A DNA stretch of 64,000 bases, from NCBI RefSeq assembly GCF_004339725.1, contig NZ_SMGK01000004.1, positions 297,301 to 361,300 of the forward strand. The letters run 5' to 3'. A program made the translations under genes and the position numbers. The stretch is from Acidipila rosea. Lineage in GTDB: Bacteria > Acidobacteriota > Terriglobia > Terriglobales > Acidobacteriaceae. The notes beneath the pieces were generated by a model that saw only the letters and a list, made by a program, of their open reading frames with translations, did no database searches and was not told the DNA's origin. The stretch's first letter is position 1, and the number at the start of each line of letters is the position of its first letter. This document shows, piece after piece, positions 46,455-53,587 of the stretch.

Positions 46455-47921
46455 TTATGCTTCGGCTGCGCCTTCACCGATGCCATACTCTTTCAGCTTC
46501 CGGTAGAGGGTCGTCTTGCCGATGCCGAGCAGCTTGGCAGCCATCAGCTTGTCCCCGCGCAGCTGATCGATGGTGGTGAGGATGGTCTTCTTTTCCAGCT
46601 CCGCCAGGGTCGTGACGGGAAGATCGGACGCAATGCCGTCGCTCGCCGGCCGGATGACGTGATGACGCGCGTGCATCCAGAAGTTTTGCAACGGCGAGGG
46701 AAGATCACTCACCTGCAGACGGGCGCCCGACGTGGTCGAGCAGCCTGCGGTGATGGCGTTTTCGAGCTCCCTGATATTGCCTGGCCACGGATAGAGGTTC
46801 ACCAGCCGGAGCGCTTCATCGTCCAGGGTGAAGTCCTTCTTGTATTCGGGGCCGTTCTTTTTAAGGAAATGAGCTGCCAGCAAGGGGATGTCTTCCTTGC
46901 GGTCGCGCAGCGCGGGCAGCCGGACATTCACGACATTCAGGCGATAGTAGAGGTCTTTGCGGAAGCGTCCCTGCTCGACCATCGCCACCAGGTCGCGGTT
47001 GGTCGCCGCCAGGATACGGCAGCGGATGGGAATCCGATGGGTTGCGCCCACCGGGCGGATCTCCTTCTCCTGCAGGGCGCGCAGCAGCTTGGCCTGCAGG
47101 TCGAGGGGCAACTCGCCGATCTCGTCCAGAAAGATGGTGCCGTCCTCGGCGGCTGCGAGTAATCCGTCCTTGGCGCGGTTCGCACCCGTGAATGCGCCCT
47201 TTACGTAGCCGAAGAGCTCGCTCTCCATCAGTGTCGGCACCAGCGAGCCGCAGTCAACCGGCAGAAACGGCCTGCTGGCATAGGGCCCGCTGGCGTGGAT
47301 GGTCTTCGCAATCAGCTCCTTGCCGGTACCGCTCTCGCCGAGGATCAGCACCGGATGGGAGGTCTGCGAGACTTTGGACAGGATGCGGTAGACGCGATCC
47401 ATCTCCGGGCTGCGTCCGATGATGTTGCCCAGCCCCTGCTGCGAGCGCAGTCGCTCCCGTAGCTTGCGGCTGGCGAGGTCGATGGTCCGGCGCTCGGCGG
47501 CGCGTTCGAGCACAGCCGCGAGTTCATCGAGGGCGAACGGCTTTGTCAGGTAGTCGGATGCGCCGGTGCGCATCGCTTCGACCGCCGAGGTGACGGTGGC
47601 GAAGGCGGTCATGATGATAATTGCCGTTTCAGGCTGCAGCCGTTTGGCCTCGTCCAGCAGTTCCAGTCCTGCGCTGGCTGCACCCTTCAGGTCAAGCAGC
47701 ATGATGTCCACGGTGTGGCTGCGAAGCGCTTCCCGCGCCGCCTCAAGAGTGGCCACCGCCTGCGCGGCAAAGCCGGTACGGACGGCGATCTCGCAGCAGG
47801 CCGAGCGCATGGCCTGATCTTCATCCACGACCAGGACATTCATCCGCACGGTACGCTGGCTCAACTGGTGAGCCGACTGAGGATAGGCAGCGATCTGTAG
47901 GTTGGGCACTGTGGCTAGCAT
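46455..47921 (-). CDS. Sigma-54-dependent response regulator, NtrC family
   Basis: 488 residues: receiver domain (about 27-145, acidic VDEDQ and phospho-Asp in MLLDLKG, Lys in YLTKPF), AAA+ activator domain (about 160-400, Walker A GESGTGKEL, sigma-54 contact loop GAFTGA, Walker B IFLDEIGEL) and a Fis-type helix-turn-helix (MAAKLLGIGKTTLYRKLKEYG). It activates sigma-54 promoters when phosphorylated. ATG 47921 gives 26 extra residues before the receiver; ATG 47843 is an alternative. It overlaps the kinase gene by 7 bp. Confidence 0.95.
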   Translation of the reverse strand: MLATVPNLQIAAYPQSAHQLSQRTVRMNVLVVDEDQAMRSACCEIAVRTGFAAQAVATLEAAREALRSHTVDIMLLDLKGAASAGLELLDEAKRLQPETAIIIMTAFATVTSAVEAMRTGASDYLTKPFALDELAAVLERAAERRTIDLASRKLRERLRSQQGLGNIIGRSPEMDRVYRILSKVSQTSHPVLILGESGTGKELIAKTIHASGPYASRPFLPVDCGSLVPTLMESELFGYVKGAFTGANRAKDGLLAAAEDGTIFLDEIGELPLDLQAKLLRALQEKEIRPVGATHRIPIRCRILAATNRDLVAMVEQGRFRKDLYYRLNVVNVRLPALRDRKEDIPLLAAHFLKKNGPEYKKDFTLDDEALRLVNLYPWPGNIRELENAITAGCSTTSGARLQVSDLPSPLQNFWMHARHHVIRPASDGIASDLPVTTLAELEKKTILTTIDQLRGDKLMAAKLLGIGKTTLYRKLKEYGIGEGAAEA

Positions 47922-48826
47922 TTTACGTTGGGCTCCTTGGGCGAACCAGTAACGAAAGTTTGAAGACGGGGAAGCAATATTTCAAAGCGAGTGCCGCATC
48001 CGGGCGCGGAGGTTACCTGCACCGAGCCCCCTGCTGCCTCAATGAGCGCCCGCACGATGCTGAGGCCAAGCCCGCGGTCGCCCCGGCCTGACCAGCGGTC
48101 CCTCCGGACCTCCTGCACGCGCGTGCTGAACCCCGGCTCAAAGATGCGATGCAGCACCGCGGCAGAGATCCCGGGGCCACTATCCTGAACGCACACCAGC
48201 AGGCCTTCAGGCTGTGCCTGCGCGCGTGTCTTCAGAAAGCTGCGGCCTCCGCTCTGCTGCACCGTGATCCGTATCCGGCCGCCAGCTGGCATCGCCTCCT
48301 GCGCATTGCGTACCAGGTTGGCGAGCACCCGGCTCAGGTCTTCCGGGGAAAGGCGAACCGTTCCGGGGCTGGCCATGCACTCGATTTCGAGACTGATCTG
48401 AGGCCCCGCAATCCCCGCCAGCAGGCTCTCCAGTTCCTTCACTGCTTTCGCCACATCAACGATCCACCCGCACTCTGCAGGTCGTGGAGAAGGAGAGGTG
48501 TCCCTTTGTGGGGTTATCTGTTCCTGTTGCAGGCTCACCATCTGGTCGACCAGACCCGCGCTTGCCGTGGCAATGGCGCGCAGTTCGGCGGCATAGTGCC
48601 TGTATCTGGGCGTGAGTACACCCGGTTCCTCCAGCAGGTCACAGTAGAGGGTCAGGGTTGCCAGCACATTCCGCGTATCATGGGCGATGCCGGGCAGCTT
48701 ATGCCGTGAATCAGGGCCTGCCTGCCTCGGGCTCGTCCGGGGAGAAGCCAGCGGACCGACTCCCTTCGCTCCCCTCGATGATCTCGATGACCTCGCAGGA
48801 TGGATCGTATCCGAATTCCTATCCAT
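47915..48826 (-). CDS. Cytosolic sensor histidine kinase, NtrB-like
   Basis: 303 residues without membrane segments or a recognised sensor domain. A Ser/Arg/Pro-rich N-terminus (1 to about 40) precedes the dimerisation domain with phospho-His in LPGIAHDTRNVLATL. The HATPase domain has N box NLVRNAQEAM, G1 DSGPGIS, F box FEPGFST and G2 GLGLSIV. It likely phosphorylates the overlapping NtrC-type regulator; the signal is unknown and may come through a partner such as the pseudo-receiver protein (inference). Confidence 0.9.
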   Translation of the reverse strand: MDRNSDTIHPARSSRSSRGAKGVGPLASPRTSPRQAGPDSRHKLPGIAHDTRNVLATLTLYCDLLEEPGVLTPRYRHYAAELRAIATASAGLVDQMVSLQQEQITPQRDTSPSPRPAECGWIVDVAKAVKELESLLAGIAGPQISLEIECMASPGTVRLSPEDLSRVLANLVRNAQEAMPAGGRIRITVQQSGGRSFLKTRAQAQPEGLLVCVQDSGPGISAAVLHRIFEPGFSTRVQEVRRDRWSGRGDRGLGLSIVRALIEAAGGSVQVTSAPGCGTRFEILLPRLQTFVTGSPKEPNVKC

Positions 48827-49164
48827 ATCTGTTGGCCTCTGTACCTTTCCCGTGCTGGTCGTGTTCTGGTCCTGTTATGGTCCTGATCCTGACCTGCTTA
48901 CGGTCTGGAAGTCTGTCCTGGGCCTGACGGTTCTCCTTAGTACATTCAGCGTGCCATTCTGGGCCATTTCATCTAAGCCGTTTCAAATGAGCTGGTTGAA
49001 GCCTCCTTCAGCACGCAGTCTCCTCTCCGGGCGGTCTCGCTCCCTTCCCGATTCGGGACAAATTTCCTCCCGGCCCTAAGCTATCTCTCTGAATATGCGC
49101 GGTTTAGAGCAGAATGGCGCGTTTCTTCCCATTCCGGGAATGGAACCAATACAATCGGAAAGCG
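48827..49164. other. 338-nt intergenic region between kinase and rph genes
   Basis: No supportable gene. Near the kinase start, plus-strand bases 48852-48884 hold three copies of an 11-nt unit with TGGTC (GGTC at 48857, 48868, 48879). Near rph a palindrome CCATTCC-G-GGAATGG lies at 49129-49143, followed by a TACAAT -10-like hexamer at 49150-49155. The plus strand is pyrimidine-rich in between. An open frame through 48687-49079 overlaps the kinase antisense and looks random. Confidence 0.5.
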
Positions 49165-49917
49165 ATGACCACACTTCCCGAGACATTCTTCCGCGCCGGC
49201 CAGCGCGCGTCCGACGCTCTGCGACCCGTTCGCCTTACCCCTGACTTTGTCGCTACCGCCGAGGGCTCCGTGCTCATCGAGATGGGGCAGACGAGGGTTC
49301 TCTGCAATGCCACCGTTGAACAGGGAGTTCCCTCGTGGATGCGCAACAGCGGCCGCGGCTGGGTCACCGCTGAATACGGCATGCTGCCGCGCGCCACCCT
49401 TACCCGCACCGCCCGCGAATCGGAGCGGGGCAAGGTCGGCGGCCGAACCCATGAGATTCAGCGGCTGATCGGGCGTTCGCTGCGAGCGGCGGTAGACATG
49501 CAGGCGCTGGGGGAGCGCACCGTCATCCTGGACTGCGATGTGTTGCAGGCCGACGGCGGCACGCGTACCGCGGCCATTACCGGCGCGTGTGCGGCGCTGG
49601 CCCTGGCCCTGAACCGGATGCTGGCCACAGGTGCGCTCAAGAAGCAGCCTCTGCGGCAAATGGTTGCCGCCGTGAGTGTGGGCATTGTGCAGGACACGGT
49701 GCTGCTCGACCTCGCCTATGAGGAAGATTCTCAGGCTGATGTGGATATGAACGTGGTCATGACGGAGTCGGGCGCGCTGGTCGAGGTTCAGGCCACGGCG
49801 GAGCGTGAAGCCTTTCCGCGAGCCAGGATGAATGCCATGATGGACTTCGCCGAGCAGGGCATCCGCCAGCTTTTCGAGGCGCAGAGGCGCATGCTGGAAG
49901 AGGCCGCTGCCCGGTAG
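49165..49917 (+). CDS. rph: Ribonuclease PH
   Basis: 250-residue phosphorolytic 3'-5' exonuclease that trims tRNA 3' ends. Diagnostic blocks are [69 protein letters not shown] and the C-terminal [17 protein letters not shown] 49165 is the family start; the frame upstream to 49114 is not homologous. The short distance to a TACAAT element suggests a very short leader. Confidence 0.96.
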   Translation: MTTLPETFFRAGQRASDALRPVRLTPDFVATAEGSVLIEMGQTRVLCNATVEQGVPSWMRNSGRGWVTAEYGMLPRATLTRTARESERGKVGGRTHEIQRLIGRSLRAAVDMQALGERTVILDCDVLQADGGTRTAAITGACAALALALNRMLATGALKKQPLRQMVAAVSVGIVQDTVLLDLAYEEDSQADVDMNVVMTESGALVEVQATAEREAFPRARMNAMMDFAEQGIRQLFEAQRRMLEEAAAR

Positions 49918-50049
49918 CCGGGGAGTAACCGAGACGGAGAACCGGTCTCGTTCCAGGGTTTGTTTTTCGTGGACTGGAAGAGCCCTTTCACCTCTGGTCT
50001 TCACTTTTTTCGGAGAGAGTAAGCCGGTCGCAACGCGAGAGGCTTTTCA

Positions 50050-50067
50050 CGCGGTAAAATTACCGCG
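50050..50067. promoter_or_regulatory. Palindromic operator candidate upstream of the aldolase gene
   Basis: CGCGGTAA-AA-TTACCGCG is a perfect 8-bp dyad with a 2-nt centre, 41 nt before the aldolase ATG. The centre includes TAAAAT, which could be a -10 element, so binding of a dimeric regulator here would block transcription. The only other feature of the 49918-50108 gap is a weak CGAGAC/GTCTCG stem (49930-49950) followed by a T-rich run that may end rph. Confidence 0.5.
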
Positions 50068-50108
50068 AAGCGTTTTTGTATTTTCTAGAGAGAGCAGGAG
50101 AAGCAACA

Positions 50109-51116
50109 ATGTCACTCACACCAGGAAAACTGGCCGGAATGAAGGCAGTATCGAACGAGCGGGGCGTGATTGCCGCCGCGGCAATGGATCAGCGCGGATC
50201 ACTCAAAAAGTCGCTGGCCAAGGAACAGGGCGTAGCCGATGTGCCCGATTCAGCGCTGGAAGAGTTCAAGTCGCTCGTCACTGAAGTGCTCACGCGCCAC
50301 GCCTCGGCCATCCTGCTCGATCCGGAGTTCGGTCTGCCCGCATCGAAGCGGCGCAACGGCAAGGGGCTGCTGCTTGCTTATGAGAAGACAGGCTACGATG
50401 CCGCATTACCGGGCCGCCTGCCTGATCTGCTCGATGTCTGGTCGGTACGCCGTCTGAAGGAAGCCGGTGCGGACTGCATCAAGATCCTGCTCTACTACAC
50501 TCCATACGAGAAGACGGCGATCAACGACCACAAGCATGCCTGGGTCGAGCGCATTGGCGATGAGTGCCGCGCACATGATATTCCGTTCTTCCTGGAGACG
50601 GTCGGTTACGACGTTCACGGCGAAGACGAGAAGGGTCTCGGCTATGCCAAGCGCAAGCCCGAGATCGTCACCGGCTCCATGGAGGAGTTCGGCAAGGAGC
50701 GTTACGGCGTAGACGTCCTGAAGGTGGAAGTTCCCATCCAGATGGAGTATGTGTCCGGCACCCGCGCCTTCAAGGGCGTACAGGCTTACACCCGCGCCGA
50801 GGCGCTCGAGCACTTCCGTACCTCCGCGTCCTCTACGCACAAGCCGTTCATCTACCTTTCGGCAGGCGTATCCAATCCTGTCTTCATCGAGACCCTTGAG
50901 CTGGCGATCGAGAGCGGCACCAGCTTCAATGGCGTTCTCTGCGGACGCGCCACCTGGAAGGACGGCATCGCCGTCTATGCCAAGCAGGGTGCGAAGGCAT
51001 TTGAGGAGTGGCTGAACACCAAGGGCGTCGAGAACATCAACAACGTCAACAAGGCGCTCGAGTCGGCGAAGTCGTGGTTCGATAAGGTCGATATGAAGGC
51101 CGGAGCGCTGGTCTAA
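50109..51116 (+). CDS. Class I tagatose-1,6-/fructose-1,6-bisphosphate aldolase (LacD-like)
   Basis: 335-residue Schiff-base aldolase. It aligns with LacD: AAAAMDQRGSLKKSL at the N-terminus, ILLDPEFGLPAS, CIKILLYYTPYE and the active-site VDVLKVEVPI. The Lys there is residue 205, the same number as in characterised LacD enzymes. It would cleave ketohexose bisphosphates to dihydroxyacetone phosphate and glyceraldehyde-3-phosphate. With no tagatose genes nearby it may serve glycolysis. ATG 50109 has AGGAG at 9-nt spacing. A palindrome lies upstream and a strong terminator downstream. Confidence 0.88.
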   Translation: MSLTPGKLAGMKAVSNERGVIAAAAMDQRGSLKKSLAKEQGVADVPDSALEEFKSLVTEVLTRHASAILLDPEFGLPASKRRNGKGLLLAYEKTGYDAALPGRLPDLLDVWSVRRLKEAGADCIKILLYYTPYEKTAINDHKHAWVERIGDECRAHDIPFFLETVGYDVHGEDEKGLGYAKRKPEIVTGSMEEFGKERYGVDVLKVEVPIQMEYVSGTRAFKGVQAYTRAEALEHFRTSASSTHKPFIYLSAGVSNPVFIETLELAIESGTSFNGVLCGRATWKDGIAVYAKQGAKAFEEWLNTKGVENINNVNKALESAKSWFDKVDMKAGALV

Positions 51117-51145
51117 GGCGTTACTGACCCAGTTCCCACAAACTG

Positions 51146-51178
51146 AAGCGCTGCTGTCCCTGACGGGCAGCGGCGCTT
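51146..51178 (+). terminator. Intrinsic terminator after the aldolase gene
   Basis: AAGCGC/GCGCTT plus inner GCTG/CAGC and CCC/GGG pairs, with one G-U pair and one bulge, close on a TGAC loop. It is followed by TTGTTCTT, a good U tract. It lies 30 nt past the aldolase stop. Confidence 0.75.
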
Positions 51179-51230
51179 TGTTCTTCCCCATTTCTGCATC
51201 CGGCGAATCGCTCGGACCCATCCAAACCTC

Positions 51231-51899
51231 ATGCTCGATAATCCCATCTGGTCTGCCCTTTCTACCTATCACCGGTCGTTTGCACAGGGTAACGAGTTGG
51301 CCTTGCGATACATCGCCCCCGTCGGACCCCTTAGTGCGATCCGTGAGCAATCGCCGGCTGCTTATGAAGCACTCGGCCAGCTGCTGGGAAACGAAGAAGC
51401 GGCGGCCTTGTTCCTGGAGAGCACTCCCCAGCTGCCGCACGGCTGGAAGAACATCCATGAAGCGTGTTTGCTGCAGATGGTCGACGAATCCGTTGCTGCC
51501 GTGAGCGAAGGGCCTCGTGAGGTCGAGCTGCTGTCCGCCTCGGATCTTCCCGAGATGCTGGCGCTCACCCAATTGACCCAGCCTGGCCCCTTCCGCGAGC
51601 GGACAATCGAACTCGGCCGCTATTACGGCATACGCCACGAGGGGAAGCTGGTGGCAATGGCGGGCGAACGTCTCCAGATGCCGGGCTTCACTGAGGTCAG
51701 CGCCGTCTGCACGCACCCTGATCACCGCGGTCGGGGCTACGCCGCCATACTTATCTCGATGGTAGTCCGCGGGCTGCGAGGCCGGGGCATCACGCCTATG
51801 CTGCATGTCCGCGAAGCAAATGCCTCGGCCATCCGTCTCTACGAGCACCTGGGCTTCAGGGTTCGCCGCTCGTTTCATCTGGTGGTCGCGCGGCGCTGA
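51231..51899 (+). CDS. GNAT-family N-acetyltransferase
   Basis: 222 residues. The C-terminal half (about 95-220) is a GNAT fold: VSAVCTHPDHRGRGYAAILI is the acetyl-CoA pyrophosphate motif and ASAIRLYEHLGFRVRRSF is the closing motif. The N-terminal half (PIWSALSTYHRSFAQGNELALRY) resembles the FR47-like subgroup. The substrate is not predictable. Convergent with the porin gene, 2-nt gap. Confidence 0.85.
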   Translation: MLDNPIWSALSTYHRSFAQGNELALRYIAPVGPLSAIREQSPAAYEALGQLLGNEEAAALFLESTPQLPHGWKNIHEACLLQMVDESVAAVSEGPREVELLSASDLPEMLALTQLTQPGPFRERTIELGRYYGIRHEGKLVAMAGERLQMPGFTEVSAVCTHPDHRGRGYAAILISMVVRGLRGRGITPMLHVREANASAIRLYEHLGFRVRRSFHLVVARR

Positions 51900-51901
51900 G
51901 C

Positions 51902-53377
51902 TTATTCGGCCGTGGGATCGTCCCGCTGCGGAATACCCCAGCGATAGACCAACTCCGCATATCCGTACTGCGCGTTGCGATCCGTGGGATAGATGGCGGC
52001 GATCACGCTCTTGCCCCATGCATGCGCGTAGTAGAAGTTGAAGGCGAAGCTCTTCGTTGCCTGCCAGTCTGCGCTCATGTCGTAGACCGATGCGAAGGTG
52101 GAGTGTCCATTGTTCGGACGCCCCACATAGCCAAAGACTTTGTTGTCAAAGGCGCCGCCGCCCTGGTACCAGAGATCGCTGTTTGAGGTCAGCTGCAGCC
52201 AATGCAGGTCCGAACGCAGTGCGAGCTTCTTGGTGGGCGTGTCCATCGCCTGTACAAAGGTGTCCTGGTTATTCATCAGGTTGTAGAAGGGAAAGCGCGC
52301 GTAGACGCGCGGGGTGGGCAGCACCTGGAAAAAGGTGCTGTGCCTGCTGTCGCCAGGGCTCTTGTCCCCGCTTGAGCGGAACCATCCTCCGCGCAGCCAT
52401 GGTGCAGTCGGCGCCTTCGTCAGCTGGTAGCCGCCTTCGAGGGCGACCGCGCCTGCGCCATCGCTCTGCTTGCCCCAGTTGCCGTTCTGCAGCACCCCCC
52501 ACGCGAGAAAGTCAAAATTGCCCGGGCCTGCTGGAATGCTGGTGAGGAAGTCTCCGCCATAGGTTCCGAGCCGGATATTCTTCTTATCCGCCTGGCGCAC
52601 GGCCAGGGGGCGGTTGTCGGTTTTCAGGATGCCCGTACGCCCATCGTGATAATCCATGGCAAAGACGCGCCACAGGAGATGCTGGTTCCACTCGTACTTG
52701 CTGAAGGCCATGTATTGCAGATCGACGTTCAGCTCCGGATTGCCATTCATGTTGAAGACGCCCTGGTCGGCGCGCGCCGCGATGCCGGTCAGGTCCCATG
52801 ATCCAGAACCGTAATGGCCATCCACTCCGTCGAAGCTGCGCTGGGCATTTGTAAATCCGAAGTTGCCCACCAGCCGCTGGCCGATGCGGTTGTTTTGCAG
52901 CCAGAGCAGGGTGCGGTTTTTGGGGGTGGTCTCCTGCCCCTCAAAAAACTCATAGCGGCCCAGCCGCAGGTTTTTGTCAGGTCCCTTGAAGTGGTAACGC
53001 AGAAATCCCTGCTTGAAGAAGGCAGTTGCCGGATAATCGTTATTCCCATTGGCTGCATAGTAGGTGGCCCCGAGGCCGAGCTGCCCTTGCGCAGCTACCG
53101 CGGAGACCGAGTCTTTCGGCAATCCGAGCACAGCCGGCTGCGACAGCTCTGCCATCCAGTCCCAGTGCCGGGTGCGCCGGGCGACGGCGATGCGCAGCAG
53201 CGATTCGGTGTAGCTGTAGGTCTCGGAGTTCGGGGGCGCGGCAAACCACTGCCACACATCGAGGCGTGTGCGGTCGTAGATGGAAATGCTTACCGGCGGA
53301 CCGCCGCGCTTTGAAGCCTGGGCAGGGGCAGGGATCACCGTCAACGCAAAGAGAAACGAAACAAGAAGGGCTTTCAA
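51902..53377 (-). CDS. Outer-membrane porin, alginate-export (AlgE-like) family
   Basis: 491 residues with a signal peptide (MKALLVSFLFALTVIPAPA) and a long series of amphipathic beta strands rich in Trp/Tyr/Asn, expected to form an outer-membrane barrel. Sections such as GPDKNLRLGRYEFFEG and NRTLLWLQNNRIGQRLVGNFG are typical of the family in Acidobacteria. Despite the name, the transported anion is unknown and no alginate genes adjoin. The start is TTG 53377 with GGAG at 8-nt spacing. Confidence 0.75.
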   Translation of the reverse strand: MKALLVSFLFALTVIPAPAQASKRGGPPVSISIYDRTRLDVWQWFAAPPNSETYSYTESLLRIAVARRTRHWDWMAELSQPAVLGLPKDSVSAVAAQGQLGLGATYYAANGNNDYPATAFFKQGFLRYHFKGPDKNLRLGRYEFFEGQETTPKNRTLLWLQNNRIGQRLVGNFGFTNAQRSFDGVDGHYGSGSWDLTGIAARADQGVFNMNGNPELNVDLQYMAFSKYEWNQHLLWRVFAMDYHDGRTGILKTDNRPLAVRQADKKNIRLGTYGGDFLTSIPAGPGNFDFLAWGVLQNGNWGKQSDGAGAVALEGGYQLTKAPTAPWLRGGWFRSSGDKSPGDSRHSTFFQVLPTPRVYARFPFYNLMNNQDTFVQAMDTPTKKLALRSDLHWLQLTSNSDLWYQGGGAFDNKVFGYVGRPNNGHSTFASVYDMSADWQATKSFAFNFYYAHAWGKSVIAAIYPTDRNAQYGYAELVYRWGIPQRDDPTAE

Positions 53378-53484
53378 GAAGACGCTCCAGTAGGCGGAAT
53401 AAATTGCCGCTCAGACTGGGAGCGATGAGACGGCAGCACGTCCAGGTGCCGCTGACGATGAATGACCCTACGATGACACAACAG

Positions 53485-53505
53485 ATTTCGCACAGCAAGC
53501 GAAAT
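53485..53505 (-). promoter_or_regulatory. Inverted repeat upstream of the porin gene
   Basis: ATTTCGC and GCGAAAT arms (7 bp) around a 7-nt spacer, about 110 nt upstream of the porin start. Could be an operator, or a secondary hairpin after the receptor terminator. Confidence 0.3.
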
Positions 53506-53539
53506 TTTGATGCGTGGGCAGGCAGACCCTCGGCAAAAG

Positions 53540-53571
53540 AAACGGCGCAGAGCGAAAGCTCTGCGCCGTTT
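53540..53571 (-). terminator. Strong intrinsic terminator after the TonB receptor gene
   Basis: AAACGGCGCAGAGC and its complement form a perfect 14-bp stem with a 4-nt loop (GAAA on the plus strand, TTTC on the minus). On the minus strand it is followed by CTTTTGCC after the TTT of the arm. It lies 16 nt past the receptor stop. Confidence 0.85.
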
Positions 53572-53587
53572 GGAGTGGCCGTTGTGC

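Noticed and set aside
48940..48985. Possible sigma-54 promoter (TGGCAC on the minus strand) upstream of the kinase gene
   Set aside because: The GC of the -12 element is absent at the required spacing.
48687..49079. 130-codon open frame on the plus strand upstream of rph
   Set aside because: Mostly antisense to the kinase gene, poor start context and low-complexity composition without any family signal.
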